From contig OX638369.1 of NCBI GenBank assembly GCA_951812925.1, forward strand, positions 30,616,392 through 30,680,391: a DNA stretch of 64,000 nt. Reading direction: 5' to 3'. The notes beneath the pieces were generated by a model. That model ran no database searches and was not told where the DNA came from. It worked only from the letters and a program-made list of their open reading frames with translations. The stretch's first letter is position 1; every line of letters starts with the position of its first letter. Shown in pieces: positions 1-11,238 of the stretch. A program made the translations under genes and the position numbers. This DNA is from Calliopum simillimum (taxonomy: Eukaryota; Arthropoda; Insecta; Diptera; Lauxaniidae).

Positions 1-582
1 GTTCTAAGCGAACAACACAATTTAGAACTGTGCTGGGTATTCGGTCATAACAATATTCCAGGTAGATGCGTTAGCTAAGAAAGGCTCATTGATGGTCACA
101 GAGCATACTGACCACGACATTAAACCACCACTGTCATATTATTTCAAGAAAATTTTCGACAAAACTGTAGTGAGGATGATGGGTAGACGGGGAAGATTGA
201 GTCATTATCAAACTACTAAAACTATTTATCAGCATGTGGTACCATCAAAATTAAGTTCAGTAAATTGCTTCTTAAGTACATCAAATAAAATCATTTAAAG
301 CAGTAGTTGCAGAACATAACAGTTTATGTAGGCACTTAGAAGAAATGGGGTTTGAAACTGATGACCTTTGTAGATGGTATGGGCACTGCAACGTAGAACA
401 GAATAGAAAAAAAATTAACTTTGACAGTGTCCTGCACTTACTAAAACAAAATTTAAAATATTTGGCTACTTCTTTTTTCAGGAGTGTATCTCCTTGTCCA
501 TAAAGACTCAATTAAGATCCTTAAGTACATCGAGGCATCTCAATGGGACCGGAAAACTAGCTATAAGTATGAAATTTGAATA
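1..582 (+). pseudogene. LINE 3' end: decayed RNase H and C-terminal region
   Basis: The 3' part of a non-LTR retrotransposon ORF2, cut by the window edge and broken by frameshifts. At 28-63 one frame reads LCWVFGHNNIPG; one base out of register, at 65-88, the next reads DALAKKGS. Together they match the end of the LINE RNase H fold (usual form WVPGHxxIxGNExADxLAKxG). Downstream, about 306-450, a frame reads AEHNSLCRHLEEMGF followed by DLCRW, the cysteine/histidine region that follows RNase H in I/LOA/R1-like elements. The C terminus is recognisable as KYIEASQWDRKTSYKYEI and a stop near 578. The region has the same layout as the minus-strand LINE at 3284-4888 but is more decayed. It lies beyond the last visible Ca-beta exon, probably in that gene's next intron. 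Confidence 0.7.
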
Positions 583-1739
583 AACACTTTAATAAAAATA
601 GGAATACCTATTTAAGGGTTGATTGTATACAAATATGTATGTAGAGTAAGAATCCGTAGAGCCACTAAAAAGAAAATGAACCAAGAGAGTGGTTTCAGTG
701 GAATATTATTTGTAGAATCTGTAATTTTCCACAAAAGAGATTCTAATACTTATGATCGTTTGACTCAACGTTTTCATCAGTAAGCCACCTAAATTAAAAG
801 TAACTGAAATCCCACGGATCAGAACAGGCCTGCATGAATACTAATAGGGGTCTCTGAAACTTTTAATAAAATTCAAATAATTTTTAGAATGTGGATACAG
901 TTTGTTTATAAAAACAATATTTGTAAAGCCATCTCCAGACTTTTTCAAAATTTGACCGTAGATAAATTCAAAAAAAATTGCCTAATATATGGAAAACGAT
1001 TGGATTTAAGTTAAAGCTTTCTCAAATATGTGAGTATTAGAATAAGATATGTCTATTTATCTTTTAAGGATCTTACAAAAATGACAAAAATTCATAAGCA
1101 GCATAATGATTTTAAAGAATACTAAGTAAATTAAGGAAATTTATTTATATATCAACTATTAATTTTATAGTTAATTTTTTACCAATTTGAAAAGAACGAA
1201 AAACCATATAAATAGTATATCATTTGAAAGCTTTAATCAATTTTACGAAAGCAGACATCTCTAAAAACTCTGTGTGTGGAAACTTCAAGTGGAATTTATA
1301 TGTATTTATAAAAAACAAACTTTTAACAAAATGAACAAAAAATGCTAAAGTTTGACGATATAATTCAGCTAAACTAAGAATTGATAGAAGTATATAATGA
1401 TCCACTAACATAATAAATATTTCGAAACTCAACTCAACTCAACTCAACTAGTTTGTTAACTTGAAAGTTTGGAGTAAAAATAAATTTTTTGTTTTTTAAA
1501 AAGTTGTCAATATTTTTTAAAAAGAAAAACATTGATCGTTGTACAGGACGCGCTTACTAAAAAAAAAAACAGAAGAACTAAAATACTTTGAATTTCCTAT
1601 GTAACTTAAACTTTTAAGCAACAACCTAAACAATTTTCCATTAAAGTTAAAACTTAAATTCAAAATTAAATTAAAATAAAAATAAACGAAAACCAAAAAA
1701 AGTAAATAAATAACAAGGAATATGAATTGTGTGTCATAC
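583..1739. other. AT-rich intronic DNA with a MITE fragment
   Basis: No coding exon seen. About 703-832 resembles the right half of the PIF-like MITE at 52141-52488: it ends in AAAAGTAACTGAAAT, then CACGGAT and CAGGCCTG. A short run of the pentamer CAACT lies at 1431-1449. The rest is A/T-rich with no readable structure. It should be part of the Ca-beta intron that follows the exon at 1740-1851. Confidence 0.4.
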
Positions 1740-1851
1740 CAGGTGTAGGGGGTGTGCTACCTCGTGATGGCTCCGCACCTGCTTGTCCCGCACCTAAATT
1801 CCCGCTCGATGAACCTTTTGTGCCATACAGTCTTGAGGGTCTGGTTTGATT
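1740..1851 (-). CDS. Ca-beta: Ca-beta linker exon after SH3
   Basis: Acceptor CAAAG, then 112 bp encoding [18 protein letters not shown] and ending [10 protein letters not shown] plus one base (phase 1), then donor GTATGA. It corresponds to the flexible linker between the SH3 and guanylate-kinase domains. The next exon, expected to begin with an acidic DESDS-like segment, is not present at 1-1739. Confidence 0.9.
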
Positions 1852-4800
1852 CTTTGAAAAAATTAAAGTGAAAGTTAATTTTTGTTTGCCAGAATTATTA
1901 AAAAAAAAAAACGAAATCTCCGAAAGTTTCTTCATCCAACCTGCATACGTATGTGTTCTAGCTTAACGGGGCTGGGTATGAATCCCACATCACAGCCTTC
2001 TTTGACCAATCTGCCAATCCACCAGTTATTGTCATACTTCTCTTTGATGTGTAGAAATTCCCTAACGTCAAATGAGACCGCACTACCCGGAACGGGTGAA
2101 TCGTCATCGATTGTGCCATCGTATGCTACGTTTGTTCGCACAGCGAACGCAACGGGTTTACTCTGTGGAAACGAAGTGAAAGAGAGTTAAGTGAGTGAGT
2201 TGTGTTAATGTTTACGAGTTATAGCAAACCCTTGCTTTATCCAACTGGCTTAAGGCCTGACGTTCCTTTTCTCGCCGAAGCGATTCTTTTTCCTCGTCTA
2301 GCGACAGATCGGATGACGGTTGTGAGTAATTGGAGTCGGCAGAACCCTGAAAGTGTAGAGAGAGAGTAAAAAGCGAAAACAATTAATTCTTGTTCGTGTA
2401 ATGCAAAAACAAATTAATTTAATTAGTTATATAGTAAATTTGTTGTTGTTGATTTTTTCTTTTGTAAAATTTTTAATCAACTTTGACATTGATCCAATTG
2501 AATGAGTTTAATGTGCAGCGATATGTAAACATTGCTGCCACGTTTTGTCTATAAAAATACTTTGGATAAAACACAAAAAAATACCAAATATTTACATGTT
2601 GTACAACAGTCGTTGTTTCATTGAGCAAATTCATTGTTAAGCAAATTTAAGTGATTAATTTATTTATCATTTGATATTAAAAATATTTCTTTGTTTTTGT
2701 TAATACATATAAAATGTTTTAATTGAATACCATACTGCACAGCCAGTACTAATGCCAAGTAAATTTTGTGCAGAGCACATGAATCATATTGGCCAAACGT
2801 CAAGTCTACATTATTTTTAAAGAATATTTTGAGTTTCAGCGTCATTTCTAGCGTCAAAATTTTTGGTTTTGTTGAATTTTGTTTTATTTTTTGGAAGAAG
2901 TGTAATTTTTTTTTTTTTTTTTTTTTTTTTGAAGAATATTTTTGAACGTGACCACGCATATATGTTATCTTTATGAGTAAATGGCATGAGCACCTAATAA
3001 TTTGTATAACAGGCTACCTTTTAAATTTCCAAATCTACCAACATTATTTGTCAAAACTCATTCAATGGATTCAAAAATATTTTGAGTAACAAAAAACTAC
3101 TGAAATCATTAGGTTGAAATACAGTTTTGAGTTTGAGTTTTCTTTTATGAGATTTATTGCCAAACCTTGGGAAATCCTAAAATCTTTGCTGCTAGTTTTC
3201 GAAAGATATACCTACCTATATACGGGTCATTCAATTGTGACTAATGGGACATTTAACTCCAGAATATGACAAAACTTTGGTTAGGGTTAGGTTAGGTTAG
3301 AGTGGCGGTTTAGCGATGCAAGCTAAAACCTAAGTAGCACTAAAAGTGTCATTTTAATACCACAAAAGTGACTCGACGGACTGGTATAAGTGTATGTGAA
3401 AATTTTAATCATCTAACTAACGATATCTATATCCAGTTAGTCCTATTAAGGTAATTGAGCAGCGAGCCAATTTCAATGTCGGCAATTTTGCTGAGTGTAT
3501 TGAAGAAAGGCTTTCCAAGTGATGTAAGCCTAGCTCTAGCCAGAGCTGGGCAGTCACAGAGAAAGTCTTCAAGAGATTCTTGCTCGCTTGCAACTAAGCA
3601 ACTCCGACAAAAGGGGTTGAAACGGATGCCTAGTTTTTCAGCATGCTTGCCGATGGCCCAGTGTCCAGTGCAAACTGCGGTAATTTTCGCTATATTAAAA
3701 CGGTTATTAGCTAGTAAATAAGTAGTTTTTGACCTGCTATACGAAGTCCATATTGACCTGGATATCCTACATGTAGTCAATACTTTCCAATTAGTGTTCG
3801 CCTCGGTTAAGTAAAAAGAGAAGATCCTCTTCTTTACTATACCTAGCGGAGTATGTACCTGCACCGCACTGGTGACGTTAAGGGAGGAGCCGTGCTTAGC
3901 AAGTTCGTCAGCCTGGAATCCAAACGAGAGCAATATCAAACCGACGTCCGAGCCTGACTAACTCCTTCTTGCAGTCTCTCACCAATTTTGAAAATATTAC
4001 TGCTGAATTCAGTGCTTTGATAGCTGCCTGACTGTCTGAGAGAATTGCCACATTTCCGGAAATGTCATTATTCCCTAATGATTTGCAGGCTTCGAGGATG
4101 GCAAAAACTTCTATTTGAAAAACGCTGGCTGAATCTGGCAAGCGAAATGATTGAGATAGTTTCAGGTTTTCTGAAAATATTCCCGCGCCAACACCATACT
4201 CCATCTTGGAGCCATCGGTGTGTATGGCGGTTTCACAATTTAGGTTGATACTGCCATCTTTCCACTGAGCTCTATCAGGAATCCATACTCGAAAGTTATT
4301 ATCAAAACTGAGTATGGGACAGGTGTAATCTGTTGAGCCCAGTTTGCAGATTTTCAAGGATGGCAGAGTGACCATACGGCTTTGGTACCCAAGAGCCGGT
4401 TTCCCTGAGTCTAACTGCGCTGCTTGAAGCAATTGCTTTAATAGGAGGCAAAAGGTGTAAAATAACGCTTAGAGCTACGGTAGGGCAAGATCTCAGTGCC
4501 CCGGTTACACCGACGCATGCGGTCCTTTGCACCCTCTCTAGTGTTGTCTGATTATAGCCTTTGCTAGTGGCCGGCCACCAAACTAGGGAGCCATAAGTGA
4601 GGATTGGACGTACTACTGCTGTGTACATCCAAAGTACCATTTTTGGTTGAAATCCCCATTTTTTACTGAAAGTTTTTTTGCAGGCGTAGAAGGCTATGCA
4701 GGCCTTCCTGCATCTCAGTTCGATGTTTTCTTTCCAGTTTAGTTTTGGATCCAGTATGACTCCTAGATACTTGGCTGTCTTGGAAAGTGTCAGAGTATGC

Positions 4801-7800
4801 CCATTTAGCCGAGGGAGATTGAAGTTTGGAATTTTGGTTTTTGTGGTGAAAAGCACGTGCGTACTACTTCATGAAGAGCTGTTTCAAAAAAACTTTGGTT
4901 ATAACTACACTATTTTAAGTCCAACAACTGTGAAAACAGTCTTGAAGCAAAACTTAAGAACCTCTCTTTTACTAAGTGCAAAGAAATTTGAAAAGTTTAT
5001 GTTTTTTGTGTGACTCATAGGACATAAAACGGAACGATCTCTTACATTTATGAACTTATGGAAGAATTTTAGCCAAACTATGGCTGTCTTAGGAACTTTT
5101 TCTTTATGTGACTTCAACTGAAGAGTTATAGACATAAGCTAGCTATTATGATGAAGGAAATATAACATTTTGAATATGTGAATCACGGGACAGTATTTTG
5201 TGACTGGAGAGACATGTAAGAAATCAGTGAATATTTTTTTATATGAGTCGCACAGAAGCCAATGCAGATAAGTCCAGTTTTTCATACTCTCTGATTTTTG
5301 CAAATTTCAATAGCATAATTAATATTCTTCTTAAAAAAAAGAAATCAAAATTAAAAACACAAATTTTCTCAATTTCAGTTTTTTTGGTATTATCCGCTTT
5401 GGCTTCTGAATTACTCATATAACAAAATATTCACTGATTTCTTATATGTCTCTCTAGTCACAAAAGGCAGTTCCGTGAGTCACATATTCAAAATGTTTTA
5501 TTTCCTTCGTCATAATAAGTAGTTAGCTGATGTCTATAACTCTTCAGTTGAAGTCATATAAAGAAAAAGTTCATAAGACAGCCATAGTTTGGCTAAAATT
5601 AAACATGTCTCGCCAGTCACAAAAGGCAGTCGCGTGAGTCACATTTTCAAAATGTTATAATCTTGTGACTCACGGGACATGTATCAAATAAGTGCAAATT
5701 TTTTATAGAATTTGGCTTTTATTGTTTTTAATGGTTCAAACATATTAAGAGAACAAATGTATAGTGATGAAAAATTTTCATGTCAAAAACTGTAACTCAT
5801 ACATTTTTTTTGTGACTCAATGGACATATTTTAAAACACTGTTAAAAACACAATTTTAAGTTTATATGGACTTAAAGAAGCCAATATAGCACAGTAGTGT
5901 TTAATCTTTACGTATACAAAACCATCATAAGATAAAAACCTATATCTTATATAATAATACAACTTTTGTATGTTTTAGTGTGACTCACGGGACATGCAAA
6001 ATGCATCAGTTCAATAAATGCTATTATTTCTTCATGGATCTTAAGGTCCTTTTGAGAATGAAATGACCCAAAAACATATAATCGTAGCACGAAAAATCTG
6101 TTTTTTTTTTTTTTTTTTTTTTTGACACACCAAAAGCGTCGACATCTTAAAATCGACTTCATATATCAATTTTATGCTGTTGACGCTTTTTGGTGTTGAC
6201 GACGCCTATTATGATAAGGCCAATTATGTATAGACCCATAAAAATCGACAAGCAAAAACACAGATAGTCGTTTTCGACCAATTTGTCGCAGTTTTGAGAT
6301 ATCCTAACTTATAGTCGCAAGAAAAATTTTTTTAAGCTATGTAACAATACAGGGAAATCTTTAGCCATAAAACTTGATATGGTGGATGAAAGCTAGTAAT
6401 AGAAAGACTTAATCTTTAAGACCCACTTTGATTTATATTGATATATTTTGTTTTTGTCTTTGAGATATTCTTAGCCTAAATACTTAAAAAACATAAAAAA
6501 ATACGGATTTTCGGTATTTCAGTTTAGGATAATTTGAAGAAAATTAAAACTTAATTGATATATAACTCATGGGTTGACAGCCTATCTCAACAAAAACTGC
6601 TATGGCAGAAAAAAACCCTCAGAAGTTAGATGTCGAAATGAAAAAAACCAACGACAACTACCTTAAACGTTGACTTACAATTTAAATATAACTAGAACTG
6701 GACATACCAAGGAGTTTAAGCAAATTCTGAAATATTCTAATTACCTTGCAAAAAGACGTATGAGTAAAATCTATTTCGTGATTTTGAACAAAAAAGGATT
6801 TCGAGCTCCCTTCGAAATAAAAACATATCAACGCTCTTATACTCTCTGAAAAATATGCAAAGTTTGCTGCCAACCTCTATAGTGAAATTTACAAAATAGT
6901 AGAGGACATGGGAAAAATTGTTGAATGTGAATGTCCTGGAATGAATCGCGAAAAAAAGTTACAACAAAGGAACAAACAACAAGTTTTTTGACAGTCATGA
7001 AAAGAGATCAAGAGATGCACTACTTCTAGAGATTACAGGACAATGTAATATTAAGCAAAAATAATTTTTTTTCTAACATTGATGGGACCCATGTAGTAAA
7101 CATATTTCGGGTATGCTGATTTCAATGGTCATAGTAATTTTTCTGGTTTGGCTCTTATTTTTGAAAAATTCAAGTTCGAAAATTTGACTAAACAAAAAAA
7201 AAATTTAAATGAAAAACAGGTATTTTTTTTCCATTTCTACAATTTTTTCAACAGAAATCTATTCAGTTTGGTCGAATTTTTTACCTTTGTAACTTATTGA
7301 GCGTTCACGACCACCAAAATGTTAAGAAAATCTTTATTATTGCCAAAATTTAGAGTTTTTACATGAAAATAACATTTTCTTTTCGAATTTATTCTATTTT
7401 TGATACTTTTCCTTGATTTTATAATGATATTCTTACATTAAAAGACGAAAAGCAATAATTTGTTCGCATGCATTATTTTATCGGTTGGTCATATTAAAGT
7501 TAAGAATCTAAAAAAATTAACAACTGCGCAAAATTAAACAATGCAATGTTTGTGGAAAATATACTATTTCGTCAAGTAAGCGTGGTGGGAAATCACGGAA
7601 GTTTATCATTTGTGCTTTGGTGAACATATAGTTCGTTATGGAGAATGGGCTCCATCTATTATATATCAGGATGCTTAGTACATGATCCAGAAGAAAGATA
7701 TGCGTGCTTGAATTCAGTTATGGATTAAACATAACGAAAAAATATCAATTTAAGTACGAGCCAACAAAATTTATTTAATTTGCAACCATCATTGGAAAGC

Positions 7801-10800
7801 ATTGAAGAAGCATCTTGAGAATTGTTTCAACCACCAAATGTTACTCCACAATGCAACCACATCAAAATCGTTTAGATATGAGTGTATGACGTTTCAAGTT
7901 ATCGCAGCGACAGTCGATTGCTTTAGCCAAGGAACTAAAACAAGTGAGAGTAAAGTGGAGTAAATTTGATAAAAAAATATTTCCATGTAAAACATTCAAA
8001 ATTTTTCCAAAAACAGATTTTTTAGCATTTTGCAGTACTTTTTGTAAGCGTGATCACTCAATAGATTGCAAAAGTGATAAATATGACAAAACAGAATAGG
8101 TATCTGTTGATAGGCTATGATTGAAATGGAAAAATACCTGTTTTTTATTTCAATTTTTTTTTTAGTCAAATATTCAAACATAAATTTCTCGAAAACAAGA
8201 GCCAAACCATAAAAATGACTATGACCATTGAAATCAGCGTGCCCTAGTTATGTTAACAACATGGGTCCTATCAATGTTAGAATTTCCGACAGACACAGTG
8301 TAATTAGATTATTTGTTTTCATATGGCACCCAACATCATAGGATGAAACCAAGCAAATAAGTGACTTTTTTCATTAAATAAATTTCGACCGTTAAGTTGC
8401 AAACTATGAAATTTTACCATATTTGAATAAGTGTCATAAAAAATATAGTGTAATTTTTACTCACACATTTTGCACTGATCCAAAAAAGTTTATAATACAC
8501 TGGTACTAAAGTACATTGTCTTATTTTATCATTGTCAACAGAAAATCTGATTCTAAAAAATACTTTAGTGTACTGTATTTGATATAAACAAATACTTCAG
8601 GTCAGTGTAAAATTCAAAAAGCTAACTTGCTGGACCCCTAATTTGAAATAAAATTTTGTAAGTGCATACACACTAAAAAATTATAGTTTACTTTTGATTC
8701 CTTTAAGTATTAATTTTAAACGATTTTGATATTAAATTTAAAAGTTTTTTGTTAAAAAGTCCGAAATTTATTCCAAAAAGTTTAAAATTAATACTTCTTT
8801 TGGCATTGTTCTAAGGAGTGAGATTGAATAAATCTTAGCACACGTTTTACCTAATAATTTTTTTTTTTTTGGGAGAAAAATTTAAAAATTTCTTTGATCT
8901 AGTTATCTTTGAAAAATATATCAGTTATTATTTTTAATAACAAACATGTTGATTTATTGCGAGTTTGATCAAAATGAGTGAAGAAAAAGAAGTAAGTCTT
9001 AAAATTATTAAAAATTTTTAAAAAAAATTTAAATTGGTCCTACAAAAACCTGGCAAAGAATTGAGGGTCTGTCGTCAAACTGTTTTCAATGTTATTAAAC
9101 AGTTTTAAGACAATTTGACCATCGATAGAAAACCTGGTTCGGGAAGAAAGCAAGAACCAGATGATATTGGGAAAGCCAAGAAAATTTAAAGCATATTGAA
9201 AAGATATCCAAACATATCTGCTAGAAAGCTGCCCGGTTAGCACAGTGCTCTGACTATTTGGTGCGAAAAGTTAAAGCCAATGCAGATTTGAAAACATACA
9301 AAGTCCAAAAAGTTCCAGACAGGAATGCTGCAAAAAATTTACACGCCAAAAATTGGGCTCGGAAGTTAAAACCGCATTTCATACAAAAATATTCATGTTG
9401 TATAATGGACGACGAAACGTATGTACTGGCAGATTTTACGCAGTTTCCGGGTCAAAATTTGTATGTTGCTGATGCTCGAGGAAATGTCGAAGAACAATTC
9501 AGAATCCAAAAGCAGACAAAATTTCGTAAGAAATTTCTGGTATGGCAAGCTATATGCATTTGCGGCAAAAAAAGCAATTCATTTGTTACAGTGGGCTCTA
9601 TAAATACCGAAATATGCATCAAAGAATGTTTGAAAAAAAGACTTCTTCCTTTCATAAGAGCGCAGAATGTGTCTACATATTTTTGGCCTGGTTTGGTATC
9701 CTTTCACTACGGAAAGAAAGCTCTGGAGTGGTACCAAAGTAATAACATAGTTTTTGTACCAAGAGAGGCCAATCTTCCAAATTGCCCGTAGCTAAGACCA
9801 GTGGAGAGATATTGGGCTCTTGTGAAAAGAGGCTTAAAGAGCACAAAAAAGGTGTCCCAATATATCGAAGATTTTAAAAGGAGATGGGCAAACTTATCCA
9901 AAAACAACTATCAAATCTGTAATGGAAGGCTTACCCAAAAAGATCCACGAGTTTATAAATATAAATATATATAAATACTTTTTTGGTATTAAAATTAAAC
10001 TATAATTTTTACTGTATACATATATCAATCCCTTCACGTGTTATAGTGCTGTTATCGAATTTTAATGAAATATCTGTGCGAGGGCGTCTTTTATTCAAAA
10101 ATATTTTACTGAGCACATGGGATTTTATTTTAATAATATTGATGAAGTATTTAAGTTGAAAAATTTGAATGCAATTTTTCTCAATAAAAATAATATTTTG
10201 ACACCACACAGCATATTATCTACCATATTAATAATAATAAGGTTTTTGTTTTTTTAAATTATTTATAAAGATTTTTTTTTTTTTTTTTCTCTTTAGAAAA
10301 TTACTGGAAAAAAAACTTGTTTTCATTGGCATACCAAGCAGATGTTTTTGTCTGAACAAACAATACATAAGACTTTATGGACCATAAAGTGACGTGAAAA
10401 ATAAGGTATTTTGCCAGGCAGACAAAAATTTAAAACAAAACATACTGGAACAGTTAATAAAATTTTAATTATTTTTTCTTAAATATTTAACACAGAATTT
10501 AAATTGATTAATGGTAGGAACTATAGAAAGAAACAAAGAATAATAGTTCTTTGAACAGAACATAGTTCAAGTTGGTTGGAATGATATCTACATTTAAGAG
10601 TTGTTTGTTTATGTTCAACTTTAATTAACAATTTTTCAATTATAATAAAAACATGTTATAAAATTAATCCTTCATCTATCACTAATGTGACACCATACAT
10701 ACATATGTACTACATGTGCATATTGTCACAGCTTCCGGCAGAGCAACAGTTGTGCTTCGAACGCCGTTACAATGCTTTCATATGTATGCATACGTACACA

Positions 10801-11238
10801 TATATGTTTTTGGAACAATGGTGTGTTTGTATATGTGCATGCGCTTGATTAATTCATTAAAGTTAAAACATAAAAGCTGATTGGGTCAGCGCCGCAGTGA
10901 TAAACCAAACTTACGCTCAACTCCCCTATTCCACCCTTACACTAATATTTTCCACACAAATGCACATTCAAATTCATTCAATATGTAAAGCGACGTAAAA
11001 ATTGATTTTCCCACAAAACAACACACCCTGTACTTAAGATATTCCCATCGTTTTCAATCGCTGAAAATTCTTTAAAATATTTTGCGTTTTTCAAAAACAG
11101 ACGAAAAAAATCCACACCCACCTGTGTGAAAAGTTTGTTGTAACCACTCTGGTATGTTGTATATCCAAGGCCAAATCGAGATTCTCGATGGCCCCCCGAT
11201 ACTGATGGCGCATCCGATGATGATGCCCTTTGCACCAT
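1740..11238 (-). CDS. Ca-beta: Voltage-gated calcium channel beta subunit (5' half of gene)
   Basis: Cytoplasmic beta subunit that binds the pore-forming alpha-1 subunit of high-voltage-activated calcium channels, promotes its surface expression and sets gating. Coding exons, in minus-strand order: 11122-11238, 2230-2346, 1941-2162, 1740-1851. All join in frame: phase 0 at the first three junctions, phase 1 at the last donor. The product starts [20 protein letters not shown], passes through a charged region ([20 protein letters not shown]) and then the SH3 domain ([31 protein letters not shown]). It ends in the window in the Gly/Ser/Pro linker [20 protein letters not shown], as in Drosophila Ca-beta. 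The guanylate-kinase-like domain must lie left of position 1. The first intron (2347-11121) is 8.8 kb and full of transposons; the next two are 67 and 89 bp. Other insects use several alternative first exons; others may exist further right and were not found with confidence. Confidence 0.93.
1941..2162 (-). CDS. Ca-beta: Ca-beta SH3-domain exon
   Basis: Acceptor TTCCACAG, then 74 codons from [11 protein letters not shown] to KLEHIRMQ, then donor GTTGGA. It contains the SH3-fold residues [30 protein letters not shown] and [10 protein letters not shown], almost unchanged between flies and vertebrate CACNB proteins. Confidence 0.96.
2230..2346 (-). CDS. Ca-beta: Ca-beta exon encoding the pre-SH3 charged segment
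   Basis: Acceptor TTTCAG, then 39 codons beginning [20 protein letters not shown] and ending LSQLDKAR, then donor GTTTGC. This is the conserved segment just before the SH3 domain of fly Ca-beta. The 67-bp intron that follows (2163-2229) has typical fly length. Confidence 0.93.
2347..3270. other. Intron 1 of Ca-beta, 3' part
   Basis: AT-rich intron with no exon seen. A T20 run lies at about 2909-2930. One copy of the TGTGACTAATGGGACAT motif at about 3234 belongs to the repeat family that continues after the LINE insertion. Confidence 0.5.
3284..4888 (-). mobile_element. 5'-truncated non-LTR retrotransposon (I/LOA-like, RNase H-bearing)
   Basis: About 1.6 kb of the 3' end of ORF2 plus 3' UTR. 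It is flanked by a perfect 13-bp target-site duplication, AAAACTTTGGTTA (3271-3283 and 4889-4901). In minus-strand order: the RT thumb region (about 4856-4440; [30 protein letters not shown]), RNase H (about 4240-3908; [38 protein letters not shown]), and the cysteine region ([34 protein letters not shown]) ending at 3427. The pieces lie in three frames, so at least two frameshifts exist (near 4400 and 3930) and the copy is dead. The 3' end carries (CCTAA)n-like repeats, seen on the plus strand as GGTTAGGTTAGG. Confidence 0.88.
4902..6000. repeat. Palindromic repeat with recurring GTGACTCACGGGACAT motif
   Basis: Arms of about 200 bp at 5066-5271 and 5399-5601 are inverted copies of each other. 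Examples: TAGCCAAACTATGGCTGTCT against AGACAGCCATAGTTTGGCTA, and AAGAAATCAGTGAATATTTT against its reverse. The motif GTGACTCA(C/A)(G/A)GGACAT recurs at about 5009, 5180, 5666, 5812 and 5980, and in reverse near 5476 and 5629. A further copy lies left of the LINE at 3234, so the LINE landed in this repeat. No transposase seen. Confidence 0.65.
6001..7070. other. AT-rich intronic DNA
   Basis: No exon or named element recognised. A T-run lies at 6100-6123, followed by a short imperfect hairpin: ACCAAAAGCGTCGAC (6128) against GTTGACGCTTTTTGGTGT (6178). Confidence 0.3.
7071..8283. repeat. Foldback element with about 170-bp inverted arms
   Basis: The outer arms 7071-7245 and 8115-8283 are inverted copies, e.g. 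TAACATTGATGGGACCCATG against CATGGGTCCTATCAATGTTA, and TGATTTCAATGGTCATAGT against its reverse. The middle (7480-7940) looks less repetitive but has no open frame that I recognise. No target-site duplication could be fixed. Confidence 0.6.
8511..8610 (-). repeat. Dispersed repeat, inverse copy of 33511-33629
   Basis: About 100 bp containing GTACATTGTCTTATTTTATC and TACTTCAGGTCAGTGTA. It is the reverse complement, with substitutions, of 33511-33629 (CACTGACCTGAAGTA, GATAAAACAAGACAGTATC). Two copies are visible; family unknown. Confidence 0.55.
8669..10014 (+). mobile_element. Tc1/mariner-like transposon, near full length, dead
   Basis: A 1346-bp element inside Ca-beta intron 1. The ends are inverted copies: AAAATTATAGTTTACTTTT near the left end (8675-8695) against AAAATTAAACTATAATTTT near the right (9991-10009). 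The right end reads ...ACTG, then TA; the left has TA, then CACACT, so a 2-bp change separates the termini. TA at 8667-8668 and 10015-10016 fits the TA target duplication of this superfamily. The interior holds one broken transposase. Confidence 0.8.
8974..9962 (+). pseudogene. Mariner-like transposase, multiply broken
   Basis: It would have bound the terminal repeats and cut and pasted the element. Pieces in order: an N-terminal helix-turn-helix region about 9060-9230 ([32 protein letters not shown]) with stops and a frameshift; an open frame 9258-9791 with the first catalytic Asp motif [13 protein letters not shown], then [14 protein letters not shown] and [19 protein letters not shown]; a stop at 9789-9791; then [20 protein letters not shown] and a tail related to [14 protein letters not shown]. 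The usual second catalytic motif has Asp (WPDLAS) where this copy has Gly, so it is dead by substitution as well as by stops. Confidence 0.85.
10015..11121. other. Intron 1 of Ca-beta, 5' part
   Basis: No exon seen between the mariner-like element and the first coding exon's donor at 11121. A T-run lies at 10271-10288. About 10690-11000 is less A/T-rich and has no obvious repeat relatives in the window, so it may hold splicing or enhancer sequence; nothing specific can be named. Confidence 0.4.
11122..11238 (-). CDS. Ca-beta: Ca-beta first coding exon
   Basis: Thirty-nine codons from ATG at 11238 down to CAG at 11122, followed by donor GTGGGT. It encodes an N terminus ending SGYNKLFTQ. The phase-0 end fits the phase-0 acceptor of the exon at 2346. 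This ATG is chosen because it opens the conserved stretch [18 protein letters not shown], and because the frame runs straight to a good donor. Confidence 0.85.
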
